Made by a program: the position numbers and the translations under genes. Shown here piece after piece: positions 12,390 to 23,607 of a stretch of DNA of 64,000 nucleotides. Position 1 is the stretch's first letter. The number at the start of each line of letters is the position of its first letter. The stretch is from Anaspis maculata (Eukaryota > Arthropoda > Insecta > Coleoptera > Scraptiidae), in the NCBI GenBank assembly GCA_949128115.1, contig OX421961.1:124747050-124811049 (forward strand), given 5' to 3'. The notes under the pieces were generated by a model. That model was given only the letters and a program-made list of their open reading frames with translations. It did no database searches and had not been told where the DNA came from.

Positions 12390-13425
12390 ATTATATGCCT
12401 CAGCTCCATACAAAAGTACTAGCCGTATCGTGCTCTTATAGAGTTTTACCTTGGTACACTGACTTACATTTTTCGACGTCAGAGGAATGATGACCATGCG
12501 TGGTAACATTAATCCGCCTGTGATATTCTTCTGCTGATTTCCTCGCCACGGTGTTATTTTCCGTGATCAGCGTCCCCAAGTGAATGAACTAAATGACTCG
12601 TTTGAACGTAAAACTACCCCACCGAACATGTTCTTCTGTGGCGTCCTTGAATATTCCCACCTAAAGTTTCATGCGTTTGGTCTTCTCTTGGTTGACTTGC
12701 AGTCCTATCCTGTTTGCTTGTTTTTCGAGTGTCTCAAATGTCTCTCTAACTGACTCTCGATTTCTACTGACTATCGCGATGTCGGTGTACATAATTGTTC
12801 CCTTCACATCTGTCTTCGCTCTTCACACCATCACCTCAAGCATACACAATTGAACAACCCAGTGTCGCACTTTTTCAACATTACACTTTCAGAGTCGAGA
12901 TTTGGTCCACCGTAGATCTATCAGGTTCAAAGCCGCATTGATAATCCCCAACTTCTTCCATCATACATCTGTTGTGGAACACCACCCACCAATACTTCAT
13001 GAAGCACACAATGACATAAGAGTGTTATCCCTCGGTAGTTGGAGCAGTATCTCTCTTTTTGTACAGTGGGTATATCACTCCTGTCCTCCAGTCCCTTGGT
13101 AGCTCTTCTTTATCTCATACTTGTATTATCAGCCCAACGATACGCTTTTCCTGTTCGCCTCCCGCTTTGATCATTTCTGTCATCATTCCGTCACATCCCG
13201 CTGCTTTTCCGTTCTCCAGATTTCTTATGGCTTTCTTTATCTTTTCGTTGAGGCTCTTGTTGGGGCTTATGGCTCAGGTCAGAAGGATCAAAGATCAAAA
13301 TTGCCTAATTACGGAGTCACTCAGGAAAATCCTATTCCAATCGTCGGTTTTGTTGGGTTCCAATATCACCGTCATCATTTCCTCAATTTCACGGTTACTG
13401 CTAAGCTTGATTGAGTAGCCGTTCA
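12390..13425 (-). pseudogene. RTE-like non-LTR retrotransposon relic (RT and C-terminus)
   Basis: Read on the minus strand, fragments in shifting frames give, in order, AAGCDGMMTEMIKAGG, ELPRDWRTGVIYPLYKK, YQCGFEPDRSTVDQI, then SRNRESVRETFETLEKQA and GLQVNQEKTKRMKL, followed by a thumb/C-terminal region. This order matches the reverse transcriptase of RTE-type LINEs. Numerous stops and frameshifts make it non-functional. The 5' endonuclease part is not evident. An open frame at 13295-13510 may belong to the same relic. Confidence 0.82.
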
Positions 13426-14020
13426 GAGTCTCTGTAAGCTGGGTGAACCAGCTGTACCTTGCTTTTGTCATCGAATTGACCTTTCCAATTTTAGGAGATA
13501 GAAAGTACATGGTTTTTCGAGGTCACCTTTGACGTTTTGACGTTTATGACGTTTGGACGTTTCGTTTCTGACTTTTGCGGGAATTTTGAATCGGTTAGCT
13601 ATACTGTTCCCATTATCATGTGGGGAAAGTCACTAGAGCCCATAAGGGAGTTTTTAATGGACGAAGTAATAGAGTTTTTTCGTAGTAAGATGCACGTGTC
13701 TGGTGCAGCGTGATCCCTGGTGGTGCTAGTGCAGCCACACTTCCATCAAGTTTGGGTCTTTCCTGAACCGGTGCATGGTGATGCCGGGTGTATTCGTCTT
13801 ATCCTCGCACTCGCATAGAGCGACACAACACCCTTGAACCATTTCTGTAAGTCTTCTCAGTTTTCCACTACATATAACACACTTATTGGTAAGAACGAGG
13901 GTAAGAACAAGTGAAATCATGAAATCCATGCTGAAATCAAATAAATACACGACAGAGCGCTTGTCAGATTCGAAAAATTTCCCATTGTCAGAAACGAAAT
14001 GTCATATCTCAAGAAACATA
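13426..14020. other. Unassigned sequence
   Basis: It includes a short G/A/C/T-repetitive stretch (GACGTTTTGACGTTTATGAC, about 13530) but no gene or element that I can define. Confidence 0.4.
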
Positions 14021-14217
14021 GGGCGCCTTCCAATAACTGCGACAAGACGGATACACAATGTCAAAGTGCATTTGCCAGCTCAATTCTAAACTCAGCCTCG
14101 CCAATGTTTCGATTGTGTTGACATGTGGTGCTATTACTGCTATTGGAACGCTAGCTGTGTCAAATTGTGTCGATATGTGTCGAATTGTGTCCTTATACGC
14201 CTTATTGGGAAGCGCCC
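14021..14217. mobile_element. 197-bp MITE with GGGCGC TIRs
   Basis: It starts GGGCGCCTTCCAATAA and ends with an inverse GGGCGCTTCCCAATAA. No clean TSD is seen, so the boundaries could be off by a few bases. There is no coding capacity. Confidence 0.6.
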
Positions 14218-14340
14218 AATGACCTCGATTAACCGTATCTTATACGCATGACGTCACAGTAAAGAGAGACAACGGAAAATTGGAGACCTCAATTGCTAGG
14301 AGTATAGAATCTGGAAACATCGATCTTTCCAGGGCCCTTT

Positions 14341-14440
14341 CTGCATATCGTTTGTCAGAGAGGTTACCGATTTTCTGTGAAAAATGTAGCTGCATATTGT
14401 TTGTCAGAAAGGTCACCGATTTTTTTTGTGAGAAATGTAG
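14341..14440. repeat. Two-copy 50-bp tandem duplication
   Basis: Bases 14341-14389 and 14390-14440 are near-identical. Each starts CTGCATATYGTTTGTCAGA and ends GAAAAATGTAG or GAGAAATGTAG. Confidence 0.8.
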
Positions 14441-14599
14441 TGCCTGTTTGATAATGTGGTATTTTATCGTTGGCAGATTACTCTGTAAAAAATCACATAG
14501 GCTGAAAATAGCACTGCGGAATACACATCATCTTCCACCCATCATAGTGGTCCACACCACAAATTTTGTCAATTTTGGTACCTTGGTTCGCGGATAAGC

Positions 14600-15260
14600 T
14601 AAGAAAGTCAGTCATTGGCATCAGAGATTTTTTGTAGAATAATGATTATTTTCTACAACTTTGTCACTGACGATTTTCAAAAGTCTTTTGTTGTCCTCAC
14701 AAAATTCAAGCAGTTATGTTATGTTTTTTCATTCTACTACTGCATTGACCCTCAACTTCGAACACGATTTGCGGCTGAACTGAATAAGTTACAAAGTGGT
14801 CCTGGGAGTCTTCAACATTTATATTATATAAATGAGCTGGGTTAGACATGCCTTCGGTAATTTTTGTGTGAATCATTGACTTCTCTACAACTTCGGCCTT
14901 AACAATTTTCATATCTTCCTCCATTCCTTCATTGTTCCAGGGGAAAAACCGCGGCGAAAAATTTCCCTTCCTAATTTTTTCACCAAGGCTCCAAAGGTCA
15001 CATATACCCATACTCCCAAATATAATTGTATGTATAAGAAAAAATAAAATTCTATGAGACCTTTTGCAAGCATAAACTTCATTTCCTCCTCTCGCTACTG
15101 GCTACAGCGACTAAACTGAAGAAGTTGGACATAATACCCTAAAGGACTCTGTTGTGAATAATGGAATTCCCTACAACTTTGTCATCAACAATTTTTATGT
15201 ATCTTTTTTATTCGCCCACCTTATTAGGGAAAAACGTCATAGAAGCCCAGTCATTTCTCA
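14600..15260. repeat. Relic of foldback-arm repeats (copy 2 type)
   Basis: Three degenerate units carry the CTACAACTTTGTC motif followed by CAATTTTCATATCT-like sequence at about 14651, 14883 and 15169. They also share the GAAAAACCGCGGCG motif (14942) found in the arms of the 9240-11170 foldback. They look like half of a related element without recognisable TAGTCCAG ends. Confidence 0.6.
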
Positions 15261-15999
15261 AGTTAGGTCTTCAATTTGGTGTATGTCCACTGAGTAAGTT
15301 CTCAAGGCATAATAAAGATTTTTTTCAGTTGTTTGTCTGGGTTAAGAAGACAATTAAATATGAAGTGGCTGGAGCAGGAAGACCACTTTTGCTTCCCCCT
15401 TGAGCATAGTGGTCTACTCGACGAGATAAAGTAATGTCCATCCCCTGGGAACCTATGAGCAACGTGGTTCTCTGTACATTCATAAAGCCTTATTGCAAAT
15501 TTTACTTCAATAGAAATAAAAAACACAAAATATTTGAGGATTTCAACTTGAACACAAAAAGAATGAAGAAATTGGAACAAAACTGGAAGATGAAATACAA
15601 AAAAAAACTACAGTTATCGCAGATGTGATACTCGTCTTTCTCTTCTAAGCCTGCGCAAGTGCGCATGCTTCACGAGCCCACCTTCTACAAGAGCCACAGG
15701 CTTCCTCACGCCATCATGACCTTTAGTGAGTGTCATTGCAGAAAATGCATTCCACATCTGTTTCTTCATCTTCTGATAAAGTTTGCTCTTCAAATTTTCC
15801 ACGAGAGCTTTCAGTTCGTTTCTTTTTTGTCTTCCTTCTTTCTCTTCATTTTCTGCAAGTACTCGTTGTAGCTATTTCTTATGTGGACTGGTTGTCAAAA
15901 TTATTGTGGTGTAAATAAGCTTCCTTTTTTGCAGAAGTCCTCTCGCATCATTTTGGCAGAGGCAATATAGCCTCAGGGCCAATAACAAAACTACTGCTG
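15261..15999. other. Unassigned sequence
   Basis: No gene or repeat is recognised. Confidence 0.4.
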
Positions 16000-16900
16000 A
16001 TGGTGATTGTCTCGGCCCCGTTCATTGAACACTGCATTCGTGTGCACTGAGGGTATGCAACCCAACATATCCCTGTGTCGTCCAAGTCCTCACCCCTCAC
16101 CCCCTGTTCGGTGTGCCTGGCACTTGGCTGTCAGGCGCAAGCGTAAACGAGCTCCAGCACTTTCTTCGGCCGTCTTCGGCATTCTTCGGCTTTCTTTCCG
16201 CTCGTGCCTTTGCCGCTTCGGTCGAAGCGGCGTTGATCTCCGTACGTCGAGCGGGAAGCCACGCCGTCTTTTTTTGGTCATCGTTCTCGCGGCCATCTTG
16301 TCGTGCCATCGGCGTACATTCGTACTCGACCAGAAGCCCATCCAAGGCCCATCGCGTCCGATAGTGACTCCTGGAGGAGCTCTGCAGCATCTCCAAGTCC
16401 AGAAAGCGGCAGTTTTCACCGCTTTCACCGGGGAGCGGCTTGGATCAGCCAGCCGCACACAAAGCTCCAGTTTCGGACGGGATCGAGTCGTTCGTCCGCC
16501 ATTTTGGTGACGAACACGGGCACTCGTGCATTTCACCAGGAAATCCACCACCAGAACGGCCATCCACCACGACGCCGCCTTCGGACTCCGCCAGGACGAC
16601 GCCGCCACCGAATAAGATCCCGTAAGTTCCATATTTTCCATTGTTTTTACCATTTACCGTTTATTCCCGTTTGCCGGGGTGTATACCTTCAGTGCAGTTC
16701 GTCTCGTTTTCAGGACGCCACTCGGCGCCAGCGAATCTGCCCCCGATCAGAACCACTCGGATTTTTCATTTCATTTAATTCACATTGTTTTTTTTTATTG
16801 TTTTGTAATTCTGTCTGTTTGTGTTTTTTTTTCTTTGTTTTGCATTAAAGTTTTTGATTGTTGTTGTGAATTTTATTTCTGACTGTCGCTTGCTGCTTTC
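16000..16900. other. GC-rich island followed by T-rich tract
   Basis: Bases 16010-16640 are strongly GC-rich, with long overlapping open frames on both strands (up to 187 codons minus, 181 plus) and low-complexity Arg/Ser/Pro-rich translations. That pattern is typical of GC bias rather than a true gene. A CTTCGGC motif recurs at 16165-16220. Two YY1/PHO-like sites, GGCCATCTTG (about 16292) and CGCCATTTTGG (about 16497), are present. A poly-T-rich tail (16770-16870) contains ATTAAAG. It could be the 5' end or LTR of an unrecognised retroelement. Confidence 0.35.
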
Positions 16901-16925
16901 CTAATCCAAGAGTTATTGTTTTAAT

Positions 16926-16947
16926 GCAGCCTTCATCGGAAGGCTGC
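16926..16947. repeat. Small perfect hairpin
   Basis: GCAGCCTTC and GAAGGCTGC form a 9-bp stem around the 4-base loop ATCG. No function is assigned; it lies just downstream of the T-rich tract. Confidence 0.6.
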
Positions 16948-17219
16948 CGTCTTTATGTGTACCGCGCTAACAGTGATGTTTAAACTTGTTCTGGCTCTAA
17001 ACTTGAACTATCTCAAAATTTGGAACAATAAGACTACCGATTATATTCAACCCGATTAAAAACAAGAAAGCACTTGTGATATCACTCACTATTGGAAATA
17101 TAAGTTTTGCAATGGGTATGCACTGTGCAATGTGCATGCCTCACTAAATGCGATGATTTCTCGTTGATTCAATTATGTTGGAAGATATCTAAATTTAGTC
17201 TAGTTCAGTAATTAGTAAG

Positions 17220-18660
17220 TATGTTAAAATGCATGGTCGCATCTAGTTAATTCATGCACACCTAACGTGATGATGCCAAAGCCTTGCGACAGGTAGTAAA
17301 GGGTTAATTCCATCGAGTTGATGGGCGCAATCGAGGAAGTAATTTTGCGAAGATGTCCCAAATCGATCCTACACGCACCCTTCCCGTTAACCATCCTCTG
17401 CACGCAGACATTGTTAATGTAAATGTATCTTTGGGGCATTGACAGTGACCAATTGCCTCATTCTGACGAAAAATTCATTATCCCCAGCGAAATTGGAAAC
17501 TCCTAACTACTTCACATTCTCCCAGATAAATTGGTCCATTGTAGTCTTTAATTAATACTCCGGCCAGATCCTATACTACCTATATACTATACATTCGAGA
17601 AGAACGTATTGCTTGACGATTAAATTTATAATTAGGGGATGGGAAATCGATACCCGAAGCTCTCCGGCTCTGGCGCGCGAATCCCCCTCGTCCTGCGGAA
17701 AAGGACGGGAAAAAAGAAGAAAAAGGCTCATGTGCGATTACCGCTCGCATATACTCTATAAATTAGCATAAAACGCGTCTTTGTTGTATAATTCATCCTA
17801 CATATATGTGCCTGGGTTTGTATACTCGTATATGGGAAAGGACAAAGCGGCCAGGCTCCGGCGGCGCAAGTAATATTAAGCAAAAACGACTCGGATATTT
17901 TGCATAAAACCGCTATAATTCCGGGGCATTTCCTGAAATTTTCAGGCCGGGTGTGCTGAAAGTCCAGACCAATTAACTGAAATATTCCTTTATGCTAATA
18001 GGTCTGAGCATAATAGCCTTAAAACTTTATATTCTGCAGTGTATAATGAAAAGTCCTTAACATTTTACTCTTCCGAAAATATTTATTCTAGTCCGCAAAT
18101 TTATGGCATCCAAAAATAATGTTTGCTCATGCTATTCCGGCCTGGCTCTCCAGAGGGAGTAGCGGGCATTTTTTCGCAGTTTTCAGCCAATGGAAAGTTT
18201 TCAGCAGACACGCCCCCGTCACATACAGCAGGACTCACACACTCTCACTCACATCCCGCATCGCTTTTTACATCTATCTCTTTTGGGGCGGCGGACAGGG
18301 AGGCAGGCAGGCAGGCAGCGCTGCCACCACCACCACCGCCGCACCACCACCACCTAGCTGGATAGCGTCGCCTGCTTAGGACACTGGAAAAAATATAAGA
18401 GTAATTTAATACCCCGACCTCTGTTTAAACAAACTCCAAACCACGTTTAGCGGGAGGAGGGGGGGGTTAAAAAGTATGTCCGGAGCAATCCCGAAAAATT
18501 GACGCTCATTACACGGGAAATAGTTGAGCCAACAAGAAGCACCGAGTAGGTGCGGTAGCCGCATAAATTTGCCCCGGCTGGATGTCACCCCTCACGCATA
18601 ATTCATTAATCGTCCTGTTGTGCACAACATACCATCATTGTACCTACCTATAGGTATAAT
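17220..18660. other. TE-free island 2 (possible regulatory DNA)
   Basis: The region contains no TE signature. It has mixed GC, several ATAAAA/TTTATG-type motifs (GCATAAAACG about 17767, GCATAAAACC about 17903, TTTATGCTAAT about 17990, TTTATGGC about 18101) resembling Caudal/Abd-B class sites, and TTAATTA-like cores. Open frames here are short and unconvincing. Whether it is conserved cannot be judged from one sequence. Confidence 0.35.
18298..18355. repeat. GGCA and CCA microsatellites
   Basis: An imperfect (GGCA)n run is followed by two (CCA)n runs interrupted by CCGCCG. Confidence 0.85.
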
Positions 18661-19190
18661 ATTGTGTATAGCTGATAGTATATTAATAATAATGCTGAAT
18701 GCCTGAAACTGGCGACTATCTTTGATCAAAGCATTCTTCTTTTGAGTAGTAATTCTCAAGGGTTGCATCGGTACCTACTTACTTCTTATTTTTCAGTCTT
18801 CAAAAAAGTGAAAAATTGCAACACCCAACAGAAAAAAAAACAAGATTTACCCATAAAACACGTGTAATTATAATACACGTTTCCAGTAGACGTTTCCAGT
18901 TAAATGAGTGCAACCACCAATAAAGAATGTTGATGTCTCACTGCATTCCTTCGTAGCTGTCACGTGTCAGGCAGAAAAAAACTGGGATTCGTGTCATATT
19001 AAAGAAAAAGTACCTGCATCATGAGCTTATTCGAGGATGTTCTTACGTGCGGTACCTTCCCAATGATCTCATCGTGGCAGCAGATGTGATAAAAAAGTAC
19101 TAGAAAGCAAAAGCAAGCACACCTTTTTTGAGAAATTGTTACATACATGGTTTGCTACAAGCCTTTACACTCTCTGTACTAAGTGTATCA
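18661..19190. other. Unassigned sequence
   Basis: No gene is seen. A short palindromic-looking ACACGTGTAATTATAATACA lies near 18858. Confidence 0.4.
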
Positions 19191-19290
19191 AAAAATTGAA
19201 TACAGAGCGTTTTTTCAATTATGTGAAACAAAATATTCTTTTCTTTTTTGTTGACAACTTTTCTCAAAAAACCACTCTGTATTCAATTTT
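19191..19290. repeat. Inverted repeat, about 20-34 bp arms
   Basis: AAAAATTGAATACAGAGCG at 19191-19209 is matched inversely by CCACTCTGTATTCAATTTT at 19272-19290, and weaker pairing continues inward through T- and A-runs. Confidence 0.65.
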
Positions 19291-19663
19291 CTACGTCTCT
19301 CAAAATTATAAGACACCTGGTAATTTTTTTCGTTTGTCAAAAAATGTCGCAGCAATCCCTTAGAATTTTTTCTAGTGTTTTAGAGCTATTGGACCTTTGA
19401 AAAAAATGTGGGGTGATTCAGACGGAAACAAAAAAGAACAAACATTCCATGGAATCCCATCAAAATATCTATATATCTCTCTTTATCTTTATTTTTAAGA
19501 AAGAAATATTGGTACCCTGCGTATACAGCATTGAAGGTCAGTGCTGATCAGCAGAAATAACGGAAAAGCAGGAAGGCTTCCTCGGCCCCTCTCCCCTCTC
19601 ACCCCTCCGAGGAACATCATATAAGTACATGGAAATTTTACCTAGGAATTGTTATTCATGTTA
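19291..19663. other. Unassigned sequence
   Basis: No gene or repeat is recognised. Confidence 0.4.
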
Positions 19664-19665
19664 TA

Positions 19666-20239
19666 CAGGGTGTTTCAGCGATGATAGCAAAAAATTCAAC
19701 TGTGGGTAGATCTCCTCAAAATATTACAAAAATCTAGATACTATTTTGCAAAGTTCGGCCTAATAACGAAGATACAGCCGTTCAAAGTTGACTTTTTTCG
19801 GATTTCAAAAATTTGTAACTCAGTGACGTTCTGACCAAAGTAAGTTAAATCCAGCATAGAATGATTTGTCAAAACAATCTACCGACCTGCAAAATTTTGG
19901 AAGAATCCAACAAATGATGTAGGAGTTATGAGGGTCAATAATTTAGAAGCATCCAAAGAAAAGGTGACCCCTTATAACTTCTACGCTACTGATTGGATTC
20001 TTCCAAAATTTGGCAGGTTGATAGATGATTACGACAAACCAGCTCATGCTTGATTGAAGCTAAATTTGTCGAAACGTTCCTGGAGTTACAAATTTTTGAG
20101 ATCCGAAAAAAATATGAACTTTGAAGGGCTGTATCTTTGTCATTAGGCCGAACTTCGCAGAATGGTATATAGGTTATCGTCATATTTTGACGAGATCTAC
20201 TCACAGTCGAATTTTTTGCTATCATCGCTGGAACACCTG
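19666..20239. mobile_element. 574-bp palindromic MITE, CAGGGTG ends
   Basis: It begins CAGGGTGTTTCAGCGATGAT and ends with the inverse copy (final CACCTG). TA lies on both sides (19664-19665 and 20240-20241). The arms of about 270 bp pair along their length around a loop of about 28 bases near 19948. The terminal sequence and TA target match the mariner-type relic at 51884-53898. Confidence 0.87.
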
Positions 20240-20288
20240 TATATGTTAATTTACGTCAGTCCTAGAGCTCATAGTATTACAATTATAG

Positions 20289-20311
20289 GTGAGTGAGTAA
20301 GTGAGTGAGTA
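20289..20311. repeat. GTGA microsatellite
   Basis: Imperfect (GTGA)n with one slipped unit. Confidence 0.85.
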
Positions 20312-22030
20312 AATTTTATTGTTCTCAGGACTATATATAATGTCATGAACAATGAGGGGTGAAATACCTATGTTAATAAAAAAAAATGCTATACAATAAC
20401 AAAATCAAAATACCTATCTCTCAAAATAATAATAATAACAAAAGTATGATGCAAATTAACAGAGTAAATCAAAATTGGGTTTTTAATTGTATGAAACAAA
20501 ATCAAGTGAAAGACAATGCTGTAAACAGAAACTCTTTAGCCAGGCTCAAAGAGAACGGCACAGAACAAAGCTCACAACAATCGCAGCCAAAAGATGTACA
20601 ATTATAGGTTTTTGATAGTATATTACATACCGAGACAGGAAATACATCATTACTGTAGCCCAGGCTTTTTAGCATTTAACATGAAACAAATTAATCCACG
20701 TGCAATCTTCACTTCATCGTATCCAGTTAACCTTACTAAACAATATACTAAAAGTCCCCAACTTTCCTCCGCGTGCGTCATAATTTTTGAGGGGAGGGGG
20801 CAAAATTTTCAATAAAAAAAATTCTAGGACGAAAGTTATCCAGTCAGTGGCTTCAAATTTATCATATTTGGATACATTGGGGTATAAGTGGAACTTATTG
20901 ACAAACCAGACGTCCATGGTCCGCGTGAGGGGAGTTCGGGAGGGGGGCAATTGGTGACCTGTGCAAGAGATTTGGTTTTCAATAATACTGAGACAATACT
21001 GGCATGTTGGGTATCGTTTCTCACTAAATCTGACCTTGCAAATCCGATTATGACCTTCAAATTCTGATTAAATGATGTTTCGAGCAATTTTCGGCAAAAA
21101 ATCGTGATTTTGGGACCAAAATAAAGCGGATTTTCAATTTGGGTTATTTTTTTGTTTAATGCATTAATCATTTGGATTTACAATTGGATGAATTATATGG
21201 ACTTCTCTGCACAGGAATATCATATCACAAACGCGAGGAAAGTGGTTACAAGGTGAAAAAAATAATTTATTGAAAAAAATGTCGAAGTCCTAAATGTCAC
21301 TCAAAAATATCTCCGCGCACTTAGAAAAAAATGTATTGTAGCTGTATTATCGCTTTGGCTTTATCTTTTAAGGTTTCTTCTTGTAGCCAAAACAATGATC
21401 TAGCTTCCGAAAAAAGAACACTCTACATTGAATTAATAATAATATTACAACAGCAACTTTCCCGCGGGTATAGCCTTATTTTTCACTTTCAAGCTGGCTT
21501 ACGCCGCACGTCAAACCAACTCGATTTTATAGTGTTCAAGAAATGATATTTATGTCGAATGCCTGATTTAAATGCGTGAAATAGTTGCAGTTATCGATCC
21601 TATTTGAAATTTCAAACATTGATGTATTCAACGTGAAAATATCGTGAATTAAAAATCCACAATTTTGAGGAGCAAATTTTTTTTCAATTGCTCACAGTCT
21701 TTCTTAAAACAGGGCTTCAACATTGTTTTCACATTTGAATACTGTATTCAAAGTCTATAGCACAGCACAGGAAGATTTTCATAGCTGTGCTCTGTAAAAA
21801 ATATCAAATAATAATATCTATAATTTCAAGTTCACTATATAGCAGTCAAAAAAATCGCATCTCGCTTACCATCCGTACTCAAAGCTTATTTGGTCCAATG
21901 TTAGCTTCGTTAAAAACTCGTCTATTGATTTCCAAACAATAAATCGATAGTTACCTCGAATACCTACCGATATCTATACTCATCCAAATTGATAGCAAAG
22001 TTATTTAGCACCCAAAGGTACTAAATTCAT
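20312..22030. other. Unassigned AT-rich sequence
   Basis: No convincing gene. There is an AATAATAATAA-like run at 20424-20440 and G-rich stretches near 20790 and 20930. The phrase TGTTGGGTATCG near 21005 also occurs near 8003, suggesting a dispersed repeat too decayed to delimit. Confidence 0.4.
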
Positions 22031-22034
22031 AAGT

Positions 22035-22250
22035 TTATAAAAATAACAGATCATCCTCAGGGTCATACTCAACAAAGTGGGGTAGATTCTCACCTGTTGT
22101 GCCCCTAAAACACTTACACATCTGCAAACAAGACAAGGAAGATCGCCTGCTTCTACATTTTAGACCGCAGTTCTTCTTGCAGTTGCAAGACACTATCTTC
22201 AAGAGTCTCCGCGGAGCTGGAGGGAGATGCGTCTTGACGGGGACCAACAA
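22035..22250 (-). pseudogene. Cysteine-rich CXC-like fragment
   Basis: The minus-strand frame carries CNCKKNCGLKCRSRRSSLSC followed within three residues by CKC. That is a dense cysteine cluster reminiscent of the tesmin/TSO1-like CXC motif that insect TE-encoded proteins often carry near the C-terminus. It is preceded by PAPRRLLKIVS and followed by an acidic tail ending in a stop. Only this 71-codon piece is visible. The rest of a protein is not found on either side, so it is probably a TE-derived terminal fragment or a stranded exon. Confidence 0.45.
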
Positions 22251-22303
22251 CTACTCGTACACGTGGGTGCTCCCGCGTAGCCCACCGTGTTGTTTGTTTA
22301 TAC

Positions 22304-22515
22304 CTAGAGTACCTTAACTATTCTCTAGCGAAAATCCGAGGTTGATCCGAGGTCTAGGAGCCGCGATATTGCATGGAATGACAGACATACAGACGGACGG
22401 ACGAACGAATAATGAAATAAAATATCTTTGTCGGTTGTACATCTAGAGTCCCTAAGCTATCATCTAGCAAAAACCTGAGCGCAATCCGAAGTCTAGTAGC
22501 TGCGATATTGCCGAA
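22304..22515. repeat. 139-bp direct repeat, 1.5 copies
   Basis: CTAGAGTACCTTAACTATTC at 22304 recurs as a diverged copy from 22443. Both continue through a CCGAGGTCTAG/CCGAAGTCTAG segment to a GCGATATTGC motif. The first unit contains a GACGGACGGACGAACGAA microsatellite. Confidence 0.8.
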
Positions 22516-23212
22516 GACTGCAGACGGCAATAACAAGAACAAACTACTAAAAACATGATGCACAAAGAGGAAAATTGAGAAACTGTAGTACCTACTCATA
22601 TCACCAGACAACACTTAGTAAGTATGATACCATGCATATTGAACGTAGGATCAATTATTACAGATCAAAGTCAAGGTTAATAATGTTGAAGTGATTTCCC
22701 CGATATAATGCGTTGGACGTAACTTCATAGAATCCTTATTGGAATTGCTGGACAATTTGCAATGAAGTTAAAAGATACGTCATTTTGAAGCTAAAGCCAT
22801 AGGGAATCTACTGCGTATAATAATACCAAGTGATATTTAGTGGTCGATGCAAAAGTAAAATGTTAACTGAAGCATAAGAAAAAAACACGTGAAAAAGTGT
22901 CATTATTGAAAATTTAAGTCTGTTAGTGTCAAATTTTCGACAAAAACTATTCTATATCATCCACTATGACTCATTATCTTTCATTCAAGATCAAGATAAG
23001 AGAAATCGATCAGGTGGTTGAGAACTAGGAGCATTTTCAAGCGGAAAGTGCACTTTGAGGTGTCTTCATCTTTGCCTGTCAAAAAAACAGTGACGCACAC
23101 GGGGGAAAGTTGGGGACTTTTTGTATGTTATATAGCAAAGTCTTGTGAACTCAAAACTGAAAAGATTGACCGTGTTTTAATTTGTTTCATGTTTTGCCGT
23201 TTTTTCAACAGT
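22516..23212. other. Unassigned sequence
   Basis: No gene or repeat is recognised. Confidence 0.4.
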
Positions 23213-23384
23213 AATATCACAAGTGCTTAGATTTTCACGATAATTTTGGTCAGGCGATCGCGAGTGCTGATTGTAGCGATAAATGCCCGACTCCGTAGGA
23301 GGAGGGCATTTATCCAGGGACAATCAACCCGAGGGAAACGCCTGGCCAAAATTATCTGGGAAAATCTCGAGCACGAGTGATATT
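23213..23384. repeat. 172-bp hairpin element
   Basis: The left arm from AATATCACAAGTGC (23213) and right arm to GAGCACGAGTGATATT (23384) pair imperfectly along most of their length. This includes ATAATTTTGG/CCAAAATTAT and the inner perfect GATAAATGCCC/GGGCATTTATC, around a small GC-rich loop. No TSD is obvious. It could be a MITE or structured repeat. Confidence 0.75.
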
Positions 23385-23607
23385 TTGAAGATTATTACAT
23401 AAAAGAAGTCCGAAGTGACAGCTGTCAGATTTTGTTGTTTACATGAATTTTATTCCATTGCTATTGACAGTGGGATTTAGATAAGTGAATATTATCCTTG
23501 TAGGTCTAATAACCAAGGGCGTTGAATGTAATAATCGACTAAAAAGCCTGGGCTACTGCTCCTGGAGGCTCTAGCCCGAAGCTGGAATGATGTATTTACC
23601 GTCGAGA
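23385..23607. other. Flank of LTR element
   Basis: Nothing is recognised. The last bases, GTAT at 23608-23611, are the left copy of the target-site duplication. Confidence 0.5.

Noticed and set aside
16090..16653. 187-codon minus-strand and 181-codon plus-strand open frames
   Set aside because: Long frames overlap on both strands in GC-rich DNA with low-complexity Arg/Ser/Pro translations and no domain. They are not accepted as genes.
16926..16947. Rho-independent-type terminator
   Set aside because: The stem-loop lacks a clean T-run and the DNA is eukaryotic, so the bacterial terminator model does not apply.
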